A program made the position numbers and the translations under genes. DNA of 20,234 nt from Rhizopus sp. PT2906 (lineage: Eukaryota; Mucoromycota; Mucoromycetes; Mucorales; Rhizopodaceae). This document shows positions 1 through 8,337 of the stretch, piece after piece (position 1 is the first letter of the stretch; every line of letters begins with the position of its first letter). The DNA is taken from assembly GCA_025529335.1 (NCBI GenBank), contig JAMYHX010000635.1:1-20234 (forward strand), in the 5' to 3' direction. The notes below the pieces were generated by a model that saw only the letters and a program-made list of their open reading frames with translations, made no database searches and was not told the origin of the DNA.

Positions 1-2
1 GG

Positions 3-101
3 GAGTTCTTTGACAATCTTTTACGAATTCTTCGTGTCTTCGAAGAAAAGTGCAAGCAGAACAATTCCCGCACTACAATAAGAGGTAAATTTCCATTCTA
101 G
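3..101 (+). pseudogene. C-terminal tail of PD-(D/E)XK-like family protein, copy A (partial at window edge)
   Basis: The frame starting at base 3 is open until a TAG at 99-101 and enters from outside the window. Its segment FFDNLLRILRVFEEKCKQ aligns without gaps to QFDDVLKILLIFDKYCKS near the C-terminus of the longer copy ending at 2315, sharing F, D, L, I, L, F, C and K at matching places. It is therefore read as the end of another member of that family on the same strand. A GTAAAT at 85 could be a splice donor, in which case the protein continues in a later exon. Whether the missing upstream part is intact cannot be seen, so the pseudogene label is provisional. Confidence 0.5.
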
Positions 102-634
102 TTCTAATATTTTGTCGCTATGAAGCTTCATCTTATTGTGTTGTACTCATTAGTCTTCCACTTATCTCAGTACAGCTTTACTGACAACATTGGATCATAA
201 ATGTTTCAATGCAAAGACTATAAAGCTATTCATCATTTGTAAGTCAGTATTATTCCTTATGATATTATTCATTGTCAGATCTGAAGTAAATCTTGCCCAC
301 ATGAGTGATGCTGTTCAAGCTTTATTGTATATTATATAATGTCTTATTTTGTAACACTAGACAAACCGCACCTACACTCAACACTATGTATAGTACTGAA
401 GCATAAGAAAAGTATGTGTCGATGAGTCTGTATTAATCTCTTCATTATTTTAAGAGTTCACCATTAAAAATAGCAACACTTTATAAGAAAACAGGATTAT
501 TGAATGTATTTATCACGACCAATGAGAATTGGACAAGACGCGTCTATAAGAGTAACGCATTATGTGGTCAGTCTTTTCTTTTGCTTTTCTTTCTTCAAAC
601 TGTGACATGAATTATTTGCGAAGTAAGCAACACA
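102..634. other. AT-rich spacer between copies A and B
   Basis: No convincing coding region. A TATAAG lies at 545-550, followed by a pyrimidine-rich stretch (about 569-597) ending some 40 bases before the ATG of copy B. This looks like a core promoter left in front of a gene that is now broken. A 26-codon hydrophobic ORF from 120 is too short to call. Confidence 0.3.
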
Positions 635-900
635 ATGTTGACGCAAAAGCTACCAGTGGATAGAATTGAAAACACAATAATGGAGCAGGAATTAATAACT
701 CGGTTTGTAGAACCGGTGTTGGCACCATTATTTGAAGATACTGCAAACGACATTTTTTTAGGTGGACTTCCACCACGAACGAAGAATGCCGGATAGCATC
801 AGTAAATATTGCACGAAATCGACCTGATGCGTGCATTACCATAATACCTTATATATTAAGGCCACAACGCCGATTCATGGCATCTATAGTTTATAACTGA
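635..900 (+). pseudogene. Frameshifted N-terminal fragment of the PD-(D/E)XK-like family, copy B
   Basis: From ATG 635 the frame reads MLTQKLPVDRIENT..., then a block with EQEL, P-x-L-x-P-x-F and NDIF that matches the longer copy (EQEL, P-A-L-T-P-S-F, NDIFF). This frame stops at 794-796. Loss of one base near 758-763 explains the break: in the next frame the sequence continues RWTSTTNEE, matching RWTGTMSDD, and reaches a Pro-Asp pair at 823-828 that matches the conserved PD of the longer copy. It then stops at 898-900. The second half of the family (ExK block and C-terminus) is absent. The homology across the frame change is clear; the exact base lost is inferred. Confidence 0.6.
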
Positions 901-1139
901 TATAATTCACTGAATGTAATTGATTGACAACATTATTGTTTATTTTTAAAGATTAATTTCCCCTTTTGCCACGAATCTCTTTCTTTTCTCTGTTCATAAA
1001 TGACCACAAAAGGTCTTATTCTGCCTACTTGTATTCTTATGTCTTAGAGGTAAAATCATTTGTTCATCGGTAATATTACAATACCCACAATAATGAGCCC
1101 GCCACGGCCGGTGATATTCTGATGTCTCCACATCTACAG

Positions 1140-1525
1140 TGCAATCGGTCAGCAACGATGATAGTATCTCACAATCAGCGTATTTCTCGCCCGATACACT
1201 ATCAAACGAAGGTCGCTATATGATTAATGATTTCGGTGTTTCCCAAGCCTTTTATCAATTCCAAATATCCATCAGCACTGCGACAAGCAATTTATACATG
1301 GAATCGCATGCGTATCACATCTTGTAAAATATAAAAGAGTCGTCTAAACAATATCTGATTCCTTTTTTTCTTAGAACCATGTCCTACGTATTATTGATTA
1401 AACCTTATCGCATGTATTCTCACCTGGTCAGCATTTTAGATCCGAAAATATCAGCAGGTTGCAAAACCATGTTTGCCGTGAGTTCGGCTTTGCACAGTAT
1501 GGAGAAGAATTTGATATCCATTTAA
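1140..1525 (+). other. Possible upstream exons of copy C, ending out of frame
   Basis: An open frame begins after a possible acceptor (CTACAG, ending 1139) and runs to TTG at 1322-1324. A splice from 1324 to 1374 (GTAAAA ... TTTCTTAG, 51 nt) would join it to a frame containing ATG 1379 and MSYVLLIKPYRMYSHLVSIL. That frame stops at 1523-1525, overlapping the downstream exon of copy C in another frame. It may be the original N-terminus of copy C separated by a frameshift near 1450-1458, or unrelated sequence. No splice pair between 1379 and 1525 was found that bridges the two frames. Confidence 0.25.
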
Positions 1526-2315
1526 TGCTGGAACTCAAGGATATTGTGAAGAAAGTCCATTTTCAGCAAATGACACGATTAGCCGCCCAAGTGGATCTTT
1601 TGCAAAAAGCAAACGCGGCTTCATCATTGAATTTAAGAATTATTTCTTCCTTTGCCGGACTGTAAGTATTTTTCTGTTCTTTTCCTAAAAAATAAAAAAA
1701 GCTCCATAATGCTTCGGGGGAAACAGCATCGCCATGTTGCCGAAAGAAGAGAACACCTCCGTCATCAAGGAACAAGAGCTATGCACTCACTACTCGGACC
1801 CTGCCCTCACTCCCTCATTCGACGACCCCGACAACGATATTTTCTTCCGTTGGACTGGAACAATGAGTGATGATTCACAAGCAGTGCCAAAAAGATCGAT
1901 TTCTTTGGAGCAACCTGATGTCATGGTTTCTTGGGCTGAAGGTGCACAGATTGGCAAAACCATTGGCTTTGCAGAAATGAAAGCTGCTGCTAACGGCGAC
2001 AATAACTATTTGATTACAAAGGATTTCATCCCTCTGAGTGGATTTTCGAAAAGCGCAATTGATCAACGTAATGTCAACGCCTGCCTATCGATCCAGTATG
2101 TCAACCATACGGCAACCTTCTGTCTGACGAAATTGATGGCGGATGGACTTTATTTCATAATGGAACCGGCTATGATCACTTCGCCATCATTGATTGCAAA
2201 TTTGCAACAATATTTGATTCAATTTGACGATGTATTGAAGATATTGCTCATCTTTGACAAATATTGCAAATCTGGACGATATGAAGAGTTTCAAGTGTTT
2301 GACGATAGGAAATAA
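1525..2315 (+). CDS. Uncharacterised PD-(D/E)XK-like protein, copy C (longest copy)
   Basis: Two exons (1525-1661 and 1727-2315) join through a 65-nt intron with donor GTAAGT and acceptor AAACAG, keeping one frame (241 aa from the first in-frame ATG, 1525). The open frame reaches back to 1402, so the true start may lie upstream. Visible order: a helical block (LELKDIVKKVHFQQM), an EQEL...NDIFFRWTGT block, QPD (Asp codon 1917-1919), then FAEMK (Glu 1974, Lys 1980), then MADGLYFIMEP and a Leu/Ile-rich C-terminal helix. The PD-19 residues-ExK layout is that of PD-(D/E)XK nucleases; this is inferred from motif spacing only. I believe related proteins are multi-copy and uncharacterised in Mucorales, but this is from memory. 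Two damaged relatives lie upstream on the same strand. Confidence 0.5.
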
Positions 2316-2517
2316 TCGAGTGCGAGAACCTCTGAAATCAATCAAATTTTGTTGTCTCTCCGTGGCCGAAAATGCTAATATGTTACATGCCATAATTATA
2401 AGTAATGGTTCACTTCAATAAATCATTGGTACGAATATTATCTCTTTTTATTCATGTTTCCTTTTCTAGCATTTGAGGATGAATATTGGTGAATACGGGT
2501 AGGCTACATTCTGATTA

Positions 2518-2850
2518 ATGGAAGTTTGCGATATGGAAGCATCAGGAGTATCATCGGACGTGGTAAGTCCATTATTGTGAGTATCATTGATATGTGATTT
2601 TAACTGATTCAAATCTCAGAAATGGCACAAACACGAAACGTATGCGTAATGGATATGGACAGATGTGTAATTACCTTCGTGTTGTTGTGAGATATATGTG
2701 GACTGCGTGTATATTGATTTGTCACTAAAAGTGCGTGTTTCCCACAAACCAGTTAATCTTGTCAATTTGACACCAATTTTCTTTTTCTCCTTTGTGAATC
2801 CATTCTTCCAAATTGTCATGGCTTTGGAAAATAAGACTACGATAAAATGA
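2518..2850 (+). pseudogene. Decayed multi-frame coding remnant, unknown
   Basis: ATG 2518 begins MEVCDMEASGVSSDV and meets a GTAAGT donor at 2563. A typical 57-nt intron follows, with TTAACTGAT near the end and acceptor CTCAG ending at 2619. Downstream, one frame from 2621 reads NGTNTKRMRNGYGQMCNYL and stops at 2726. The next frame from about 2716 reads DLSLKVRVSHKPVNLVNLTP and stops at 2848-2850. The spliced exon is in a third frame. The segments look coding and are on one strand in order, so a gene broken by small indels is inferred. No family could be named with confidence. Confidence 0.25.
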
Positions 2851-3600
2851 AATAAAGCTGCTTGTGGTCATTTTATAAGCAGAGAAAAGAAAGAACTTCA
2901 TGATAAAAAAAAAGAAATTGGTCTTTATATGCAAGAATAAACGTTATCAATCAACTACAACTATAAGCTATGACTGCTGCGAATCCGTGTTATGGGCTCA
3001 ATGTGATGTATCATGTTAATTAAAAAAAGGGAGGGGAGAGTTTGGCTTATCTTCTTTTATATAAGATTAGAAATATGGCAGAAACACACAGTTATCAATT
3101 TCAATGAGTTTTTTCTTATAAACGAGTGATTTAATAAGCAACAGAGCATAATCTTTGTCCGCGTCTGCGGAGAATCTCACTTTAATCTTTATTATACACA
3201 CATATTGACAAAGAACACAGGCTAATGGACTTAATGATCACACATGACTTGGATTAACTACATACAATTCCCTATGTATCTATTCATGACGTTATGACTA
3301 TGCTTCTTTTTAAGGTTAAAAACTATTGTCACTTTGACTACAAAAGTATGGCTTTACAAAAGGAAAAAATCACTCAATTGAGACCGAAAGCACTGTAACA
3401 CAGAGACCAAACACGTTTGACAATGTCCACATGGAAGTTCTGTTTAACAATGTTGCTACCATTTATTTCTTGCCGGACACTGGATTCATATACGTTATCG
3501 ATATACCTCGAATAGTTTGCCTATACTCACTCTCTATAAAATGAATAAAGCCAAGGTATAAAAAGGTAGAGCAAGCGATATAGAAATTGAAATTGAAAAA

Positions 3601-3625
3601 GAAAGGGTAATGAAGAAACCCTTTC
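3601..3625. repeat. Short perfect hairpin
   Basis: GAAAGGGT at 3601-3608 is the reverse complement of ACCCTTTC at 3618-3625, with a 9-base loop. It lies in non-coding sequence and may be chance. Confidence 0.25.
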
Positions 3626-3706
3626 AAATTATACAACAGTTATACTCTAGAACAACTGTAGTGAACAGGTGTTGCATATAGAATGTATGAAAAGGTGGTG
3701 GCGTAG

Positions 3707-3902
3707 TGTTTATTGAAAAAGGCTGCTTATGAAAAGAAGAGCAACAGAAGTAAGTTCAAGATGAAGCATTCAGAGTATATCATCAACTTTATAGACAGCA
3801 GCTCAACAGATCTCGATGATACATTAGAAAGTCCTCTGTTCTGATTTTAAGAGTGTTTATAAAGAAGTCAACTCTTGCAAGACAGATGAAAGAAAGTACT
3901 GA
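3707..3902 (+). mobile_element. Possible Tc1/mariner-type transposase HTH remnant
   Basis: An open stretch from 3707 reads KKAAYEKKSNRSKFKMKHSE then YIINFIDSSSTDLDDTLE, and stops at 3842-3844. The +1 frame from 3843 continues FKSVYKEVNSCKTDERKY to a stop at 3900-3902. The layout (basic stretch, H-x-x-Y-I-I-x-F-I-D, then S-V-Y-K-x-V) resembles the N-terminal helix-turn-helix of fungal Tc1/mariner-like transposases, where a 'hTeyiikyID' helix is followed by a 'S-x-l-y-k-h' helix. This comparison is from memory of the family. No DDE catalytic domain or terminal repeats were found nearby, so at most this is a short relic. Confidence 0.3.
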
Positions 3903-4372
3903 CCTCTGGGCATGGACCCTTTCTTAACATTCGGCTGTATGACACAAAAAAAAAGCTTATTTGAAAAAGAGAAAAAAGACAGCCGTGCACAAAAGAGGAA
4001 AAGAGCCAAAACGTGTGCTATGATCGAAAAATGATTATCCGTCATTCAAGTAGCAAATAGATATGGTAAGGCTATTGAATGACTAGTCATGCTAACAGTC
4101 AATGATGCTTTATAATCTTCTTTTTAAACAAACGCATTTATGTAAACATAGACCTTCCTTGGTTTAACCATGTTGTGATTGCACTGCAGACAAGCTCCAT
4201 GATCAAACAAGTATTTACTAGAGTAATGCTCAAGATGTTGGTAACTTGTTGAAACAGAAGCAAATAAACAAATATCATTTGACAGCTGGCCTAGAAACTT
4301 TTTGCCCATGTTTAGTCAAAAGTCCACCAACATTTGTCCCTCTCTTTTTTTTTTTCTCTCTATAAAATTTGG

Positions 4373-4801
4373 ATGGGGATAAATGACAAATCACCTTATG
4401 AGATTTTAGGAGTTGGAAGATATTCTACCCAAAAGGAAATCCGAAAACGTTACCTCGAACTATGTAAAATATATCATCCGGATGTATCCAAGCTAAAGGA
4501 CACCACAGCGAGGTTTAAAGACATCAAATATGCTTATGAAGTACTAACTCACAAGACAATACCAAAGCAACCTCTCATAAGGCATTATCCCCCTTCGACA
4601 GCAACGACAACAATTGATACCCATCTATGGACCAGGCGAAGTATCTTGGGTGGCTTTGGCCTCATGGCAGTTGTGATATTTTATTTGTCAATGGATAGGC
4701 AAGAGGAGTCTTATTCAAAAATAGAAAATGTCACTACGCATAAATCACCAACACCATGGAAAGAGGCCGGAATGAGTTTTCGTGATTGGAGACAAAAATA
4801 G
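4373..4801 (+). CDS. J-domain (DnaJ-like) co-chaperone with one C-terminal membrane segment
   Basis: The 142-aa protein starts at ATG 4373, the first Met before the J-domain; a pyrimidine tract and TATAAAATT lie just upstream. Residues 6-60 form a J-domain: SPYEILGV, the helix EIRKRYLELCKIY, the Hsp70-activating HPD at 35-37, then ARFKDIKYAYEVLT. Residues 90-106 (SILGGFGLMAVVIFYLS) are a single membrane segment, followed by a short charged tail. The product should stimulate an Hsp70 ATPase next to a membrane. The small J plus C-terminal TM layout recalls DNAJC4/DNAJC30-like proteins, but orthology is not established and the membrane (mitochondrial or ER) cannot be decided. No intron. The next gene on the same strand starts 111 bp downstream. 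Confidence 0.85.
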   Translation: MGINDKSPYEILGVGRYSTQKEIRKRYLELCKIYHPDVSKLKDTTARFKDIKYAYEVLTHKTIPKQPLIRHYPPSTATTTIDTHLWTRRSILGGFGLMAVVIFYLSMDRQEESYSKIENVTTHKSPTPWKEAGMSFRDWRQK

Positions 4802-4912
4802 ATAATTTTTAGGTTGAACAAAAGAGTATGGAATAAAAATGATTGCCCTTTACTTCTTTTTTTTTTTCTATTTTTTCCCTTTCTTTCTTTTTCTATAGAA
4901 ACCCCATTTATT

Positions 4913-5716
4913 ATGCCTGCTATCATGGACGTGTTATCCCCTCCTTCAACCCTTCTTAATACCAATGATAATACGTTTAATGACTCAAAGGAACGTTCTT
5001 ATAAAGAGCTTATCAAACAACTTGCAGCGCAAGTAAATACAAAGCCCTATGGCAATATTCCGCCAATGTCAAATAACAATAAACGTAAAAAGAAAAAGAA
5101 AATTCAACAAGAAAGGACAATCAAACGCCGTATGTCCCATGTAGAAGACTGGGTTGTGGTGGACAGTAAAGAATCTATACCAGATGAAGAAGAGCTTAAT
5201 TCATCAACTGATTTTTCCTTGACTCATGTATTACCACTACATATGCCTCCACCTTCACTAAGCGAGATACAGCAGGATACTCATCTCTTACGTTCGTTGA
5301 TTACTACACAATCCTATGCGATCTCTTCCTCACCTCCTCAACTATCGAATATAGATCAACAGGTATGGAATGAAACGATTGCAAAGCTAAAGAAATCGCT
5401 CGTTGTCTCTTCTCCCACCCCAAAGATATCATCGCGTCATATCATACCCTTACCACCACCGCCAAGAAAGTTAGTAAAAAGAAGAAGATCAGAGGCAACG
5501 ACACAACCTAGATTCAACCCAGATACCAACGCCTACACCAGAGATACCCGATCAAACCCTGATCACTTGAGAATGATTTCTGCAGAACTAAACATGATAC
5601 GATCACGTAAATTGCTGAGCCCATTAAAACCAAGAGGATTTTTGCCTAGAAGAAAAGACATATTCATACGTGGTGAACATCGTAAAGTGTCTCCATTAAC
5701 CTATGAAATAAACTGA
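4913..5716 (+). CDS. Unrecognised disordered, basic, probably nuclear protein
   Basis: ATG 4913 is the first Met after a dense pyrimidine tract ending TTTTCTATAG; the open frame extends upstream without another ATG. The protein is 267 aa, with no membrane segment once the T-rich leader is excluded. Residues 57-73 are a strong basic cluster (KRKKKKK...KRR), and a second basic patch (RKLVKRRRSE) lies near 190-200; both look like nuclear localisation signals. The middle is rich in Ser, Pro and Gln. The most ordered-looking part is residues 215-250 (NPDHLRMISAELNMIRSRKL, then PLKPRGFLPRRKD), which has the look of a conserved fungal motif. I cannot name a family or function. Single exon, 111 bp behind the J-domain gene. 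Confidence 0.65.
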   Translation: MPAIMDVLSPPSTLLNTNDNTFNDSKERSYKELIKQLAAQVNTKPYGNIPPMSNNNKRKKKKKIQQERTIKRRMSHVEDWVVVDSKESIPDEEELNSSTDFSLTHVLPLHMPPPSLSEIQQDTHLLRSLITTQSYAISSSPPQLSNIDQQVWNETIAKLKKSLVVSSPTPKISSRHIIPLPPPPRKLVKRRRSEATTQPRFNPDTNAYTRDTRSNPDHLRMISAELNMIRSRKLLSPLKPRGFLPRRKDIFIRGEHRKVSPLTYEIN

Positions 5717-6045
5717 TTATATTTACTTCTCCGATGTTTTCGCTTTCTTTCTTTCTCTGTTTGCTTACTTTGCGCGCTCTATTTTAATTTTTTTTTTTTC
5801 TCTCTTTTCTTTTTTTTAATCTCTCTTTAGGCAAACACCAAAAATACAATAGCAGAGCCTTCTTTTTATATATTTCAGAACAATACATAACGTATATATA
5901 AAGTATCATTTTATATATATATATTTATATATAATTTTATTTCCCTTCACACACACACACAAACACACACACATACCTTCTCCCTCTTTCTCTCTTTCTC
6001 TCCCATAATCTAAAAGAACCCCAGAATAAAGAAAAAGAAAAAGAG
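5717..6045. other. Intergenic region upstream of DEF1 with simple repeats
   Basis: No gene. It contains long T/C tracts, a TATATAAAG at about 5893-5901, alternating AT near 5912-5932, a CA microsatellite (5948-5973) and a CT-rich leader running to within about 45 bases of the DEF1 ATG. This is a plausible promoter and 5' UTR. Confidence 0.5.
5948..5973. repeat. (CA)n microsatellite
   Basis: Near-perfect CA dinucleotide run with one AAA interruption, about 75 bp upstream of the DEF1 start codon. Confidence 0.8.
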
Positions 6046-8276
6046 ATGCCATCTAAGCGAAACCAATCCAAAAATCAAAATGATCTCAAGACCTTCAAAT
6101 CACTCTATAAACAGCACTTGTCTTCACTTATTGAGTTATTTCCCGGTTGGAGTCAAGAAGATTTACTTTTTGTCATGGACGAATGTCAAGGTGACTTGGA
6201 TCTAGCCATCAACCGCATTTCAGAAGGTCACGCCAGTCAGTGGGGTCAAGTCAAGACAAAGAGGACAAAATCAGTACAACAAAAGAAACCATTCTTGAAT
6301 AATAAAGGAGGTAAGTATATATCAAGATGTCATTTTACTTTTATTCAGTCATCCACTTTTTAGACTCGCGTAGTAGTAAATCAAAAGGAAAATCCTGTAA
6401 GTTAGTTGGCAGTAAAAAAAAAAAATAGAGGCTAATATATAGACAACTTTATTAATATTTCTCCTTTTTAAGCTAAATCAAAACATAATAACAACAAGCA
6501 AGAAGTAAAACCACAAGCAAATCCAGAGCCACAAAAGCCTTCATGGGCAAGTATTCTGAAAGGACCACCTTCCCCTCCTCCAACAGAACAAAAGACAGTA
6601 GAACCAGTAAAAAAGGAAGAAGCAAAGGACGAGCAAACTAGAGTGACCGAGGAAACTAAACAAGAATCAACAGAGGAGGAACAAGAACCAGAAAAGGAAA
6701 TAGATGAACAGGCAGACACATTAAATGAAATAGAAAAGAAGGAAGCCTTAAATGAAGAAGAAGAACAGCAACAAGAAGAGACAAAGGAGATAGAAGAACC
6801 AACAGAAGTAAAAGAGGAACAAGAAGATAGAAAAGAACAAGAATCTCGAGAGGAAAAGATTAGAGTCGTGAAAGAAGAAAAGGCCATACAGGTTCACCGT
6901 ACGATTCGAAGATTGAACCAGACTGAAGCTGTCGTCTTGCCTACAAATCAATCTGCGCCTATAGCTTCTGTTAATGTCCAATTTGGTAGCCTTACCATCT
7001 CTGCTGGTGATGAAAGTATCGAGGTTGACGAAAAGGAAGACGAGAAGACAAGGGAAGTAGAGAGTAAGAATGAAGTAGTGACACAGACTGTCACTGAGCA
7101 GGTACAACAGCAAAAAGAGCAACCATCTCAGCCAGAAGTTTCATTACCGCAACAACAGCAATTACAAACACCTCAACCCCAACCACAGCCACAGCCACAT
7201 CAACAATTACCTTCATTCCAATCTGTAGCGCAACCATCCTCAGTCCAAGCTGCCCAGCATGTGGCTCAACAAGCAAATACACAGCCACCGCTACCTGTCA
7301 ACCAGCTTCATCCTTTACAACAACAACAACAACAACAACAACAGCAGCAGCAGCAGCAGCAGACACCATTACCTATGGCGGGGCTCGTAGGATTCAATTA
7401 CCCATTACAACAAACACAGCAACAGCCTGTAGCTGATTCATATATTAATCCATATTATGTACCACATACAGCAGCTGGATATACAGGTGGAGAATATAAT
7501 ACGGTGTATTCTAATGATACACAAAGAATGGTAAAATGGCTATCTTGTGTGTGTATGTGTTTATGACTGATTATCATTTATAGGGATACTATGACCCATA
7601 CGGTCACTCACCTTCAGTCGGATCTGCTCATCTGTTCAGAGACAAGTATAGCACAGTACCACCCCATCCTCATCACCCTCCAGCTCATCATCCCCCTGTA
7701 CCACAACAACAGACAATGATGGTAGACAACAGTACTCCTCCACCACCACCACCAACTCAATACGGTGGACATCCATATTACTCTTATTATTACTATCCTA
7801 ATTATCAACCCCAAAATAACAACTACTATAAATATCCTGTCTATGGCGGTAAAACTTTTGAATATCCTACTTATGAAGAGTATCATGGAATGGCCCACTA
7901 TGACCATAAATACACTAATGGCAACCACAACAGTAATCCACAGCCTGCAGCAGCACCACCACTTCATCATCCTGTACCAGTGGTATCACACAATGAAATG
8001 ATGTATAATAAAGATCAACTCAATAATAACAGCAATAGTAATAATAATGCTAATACGCCTAATAATGTACAACAGCCACAACAACAACAACAACCATCTC
8101 TACAACCACCACCACCACCACAACAGCAACAACAACAGCAGCAGCAGCAACAAGTACCTCAACAACACCCATCTCAGCCTATAACCAATGGTATCTATTA
8201 TCCATATAGCCATCAACAAACAAATTATCCTCCGTACATAAGACAACAGCAGCAACCCTATTGGCATCAAGCATAA
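6046..8276 (+). CDS. DEF1: RNA polymerase II degradation factor Def1-like, CUE domain protein
   Basis: Four exons (6046-6310, 6364-6396, 6473-7530, 7584-8276) join in one frame to give 682 aa. Introns are 53, 76 and 53 nt, all GT...AG; exon 2 is only 33 nt. Residues 22-64 are a CUE-type ubiquitin-binding domain (HLSSLIELFPGWSQEDLLFV, then RISEGHASQW), the Def1 hallmark. Next come a PSWASILKGP motif at 122, a Glu/Lys-rich acidic segment, VNVQFGSL near 267-273, and a long Gln/Pro/Tyr-rich tail with two polyQ runs. In yeast, Def1 recruits ubiquitin ligase machinery to stalled RNA polymerase II for its degradation, and its Gln-rich part controls nuclear entry by proteasomal trimming. Assignment rests on the CUE sequence and architecture; the tail is low-complexity. 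Stop is 61 bp before the next start codon. Confidence 0.85.
7318..7362 (+). repeat. CAA/CAG polyglutamine tract in DEF1
   Basis: Eight CAA codons followed by seven CAG codons encode 15 Gln (residues 382-396). The two-block structure suggests slippage expansion from each codon type. Confidence 0.85.
8121..8153 (+). repeat. Second polyglutamine tract in DEF1
   Basis: Eleven mixed CAA/CAG codons follow a run of five proline codons. Confidence 0.8.
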
Positions 8277-8337
8277 ATTAAGTATAAAATAAATTTTTCT
8301 CTGTCTCTTTTCTTTTCCTTTGTTTTCTTTATTCCCG
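8277..8337 (+). promoter_or_regulatory. 61-bp junction: DEF1 3' end and NIPA-like gene start
   Basis: AATAAA at 8288-8293, 12 bases after the DEF1 stop, can serve as a poly(A) signal. The overlapping TATAAAATAAA could serve as a TATA element for the transporter gene. A pyrimidine tract then runs to its ATG. Both roles are inferred from position. Confidence 0.4.

Larger units (their letters stand above)
2316..4372. other. Gene-poor region with decayed remnants
   Basis: About 2 kb without an intact gene. It contains a frameshifted reading-frame chain (2518-2850) and a possible transposase remnant (3707-3902), both listed separately, plus an 8-bp hairpin at 3601-3625. The rest is AT-rich with short ORFs on both strands that show no recognisable motif. 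No terminal inverted repeats, LTRs or tRNA were found. Confidence 0.4.

Noticed and set aside
120..200. 26-codon ORF with a signal-peptide-like start
   Set aside because: Too short and isolated in spacer sequence.
2616..2934. Minus-strand ORFs in the gene-poor region
   Set aside because: No motif, and the plus strand of the same interval gives a more coherent chain with an intron.
3857..4309. Minus-strand ORFs of about 60 codons
   Set aside because: No domain, composition follows AT-rich background, no promoter or splice context.
4334..4372. Upstream extension of the J-domain ORF
   Set aside because: It would need a TTG start and adds only a pyrimidine-tract translation; ATG 4373 directly precedes the J-domain.
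4814..4912. N-terminal extension with a Phe/Leu-rich apparent signal peptide on the 4913 gene
   Set aside because: No ATG; the hydrophobic residues are a translation of the promoter or leader T tract.
6468..7122. Long minus-strand ORFs rich in Ser or Phe/Leu opposite DEF1
   Set aside because: They are antisense shadows of the Glu/Gln-rich repeats of DEF1 exon 3 and carry no domain.
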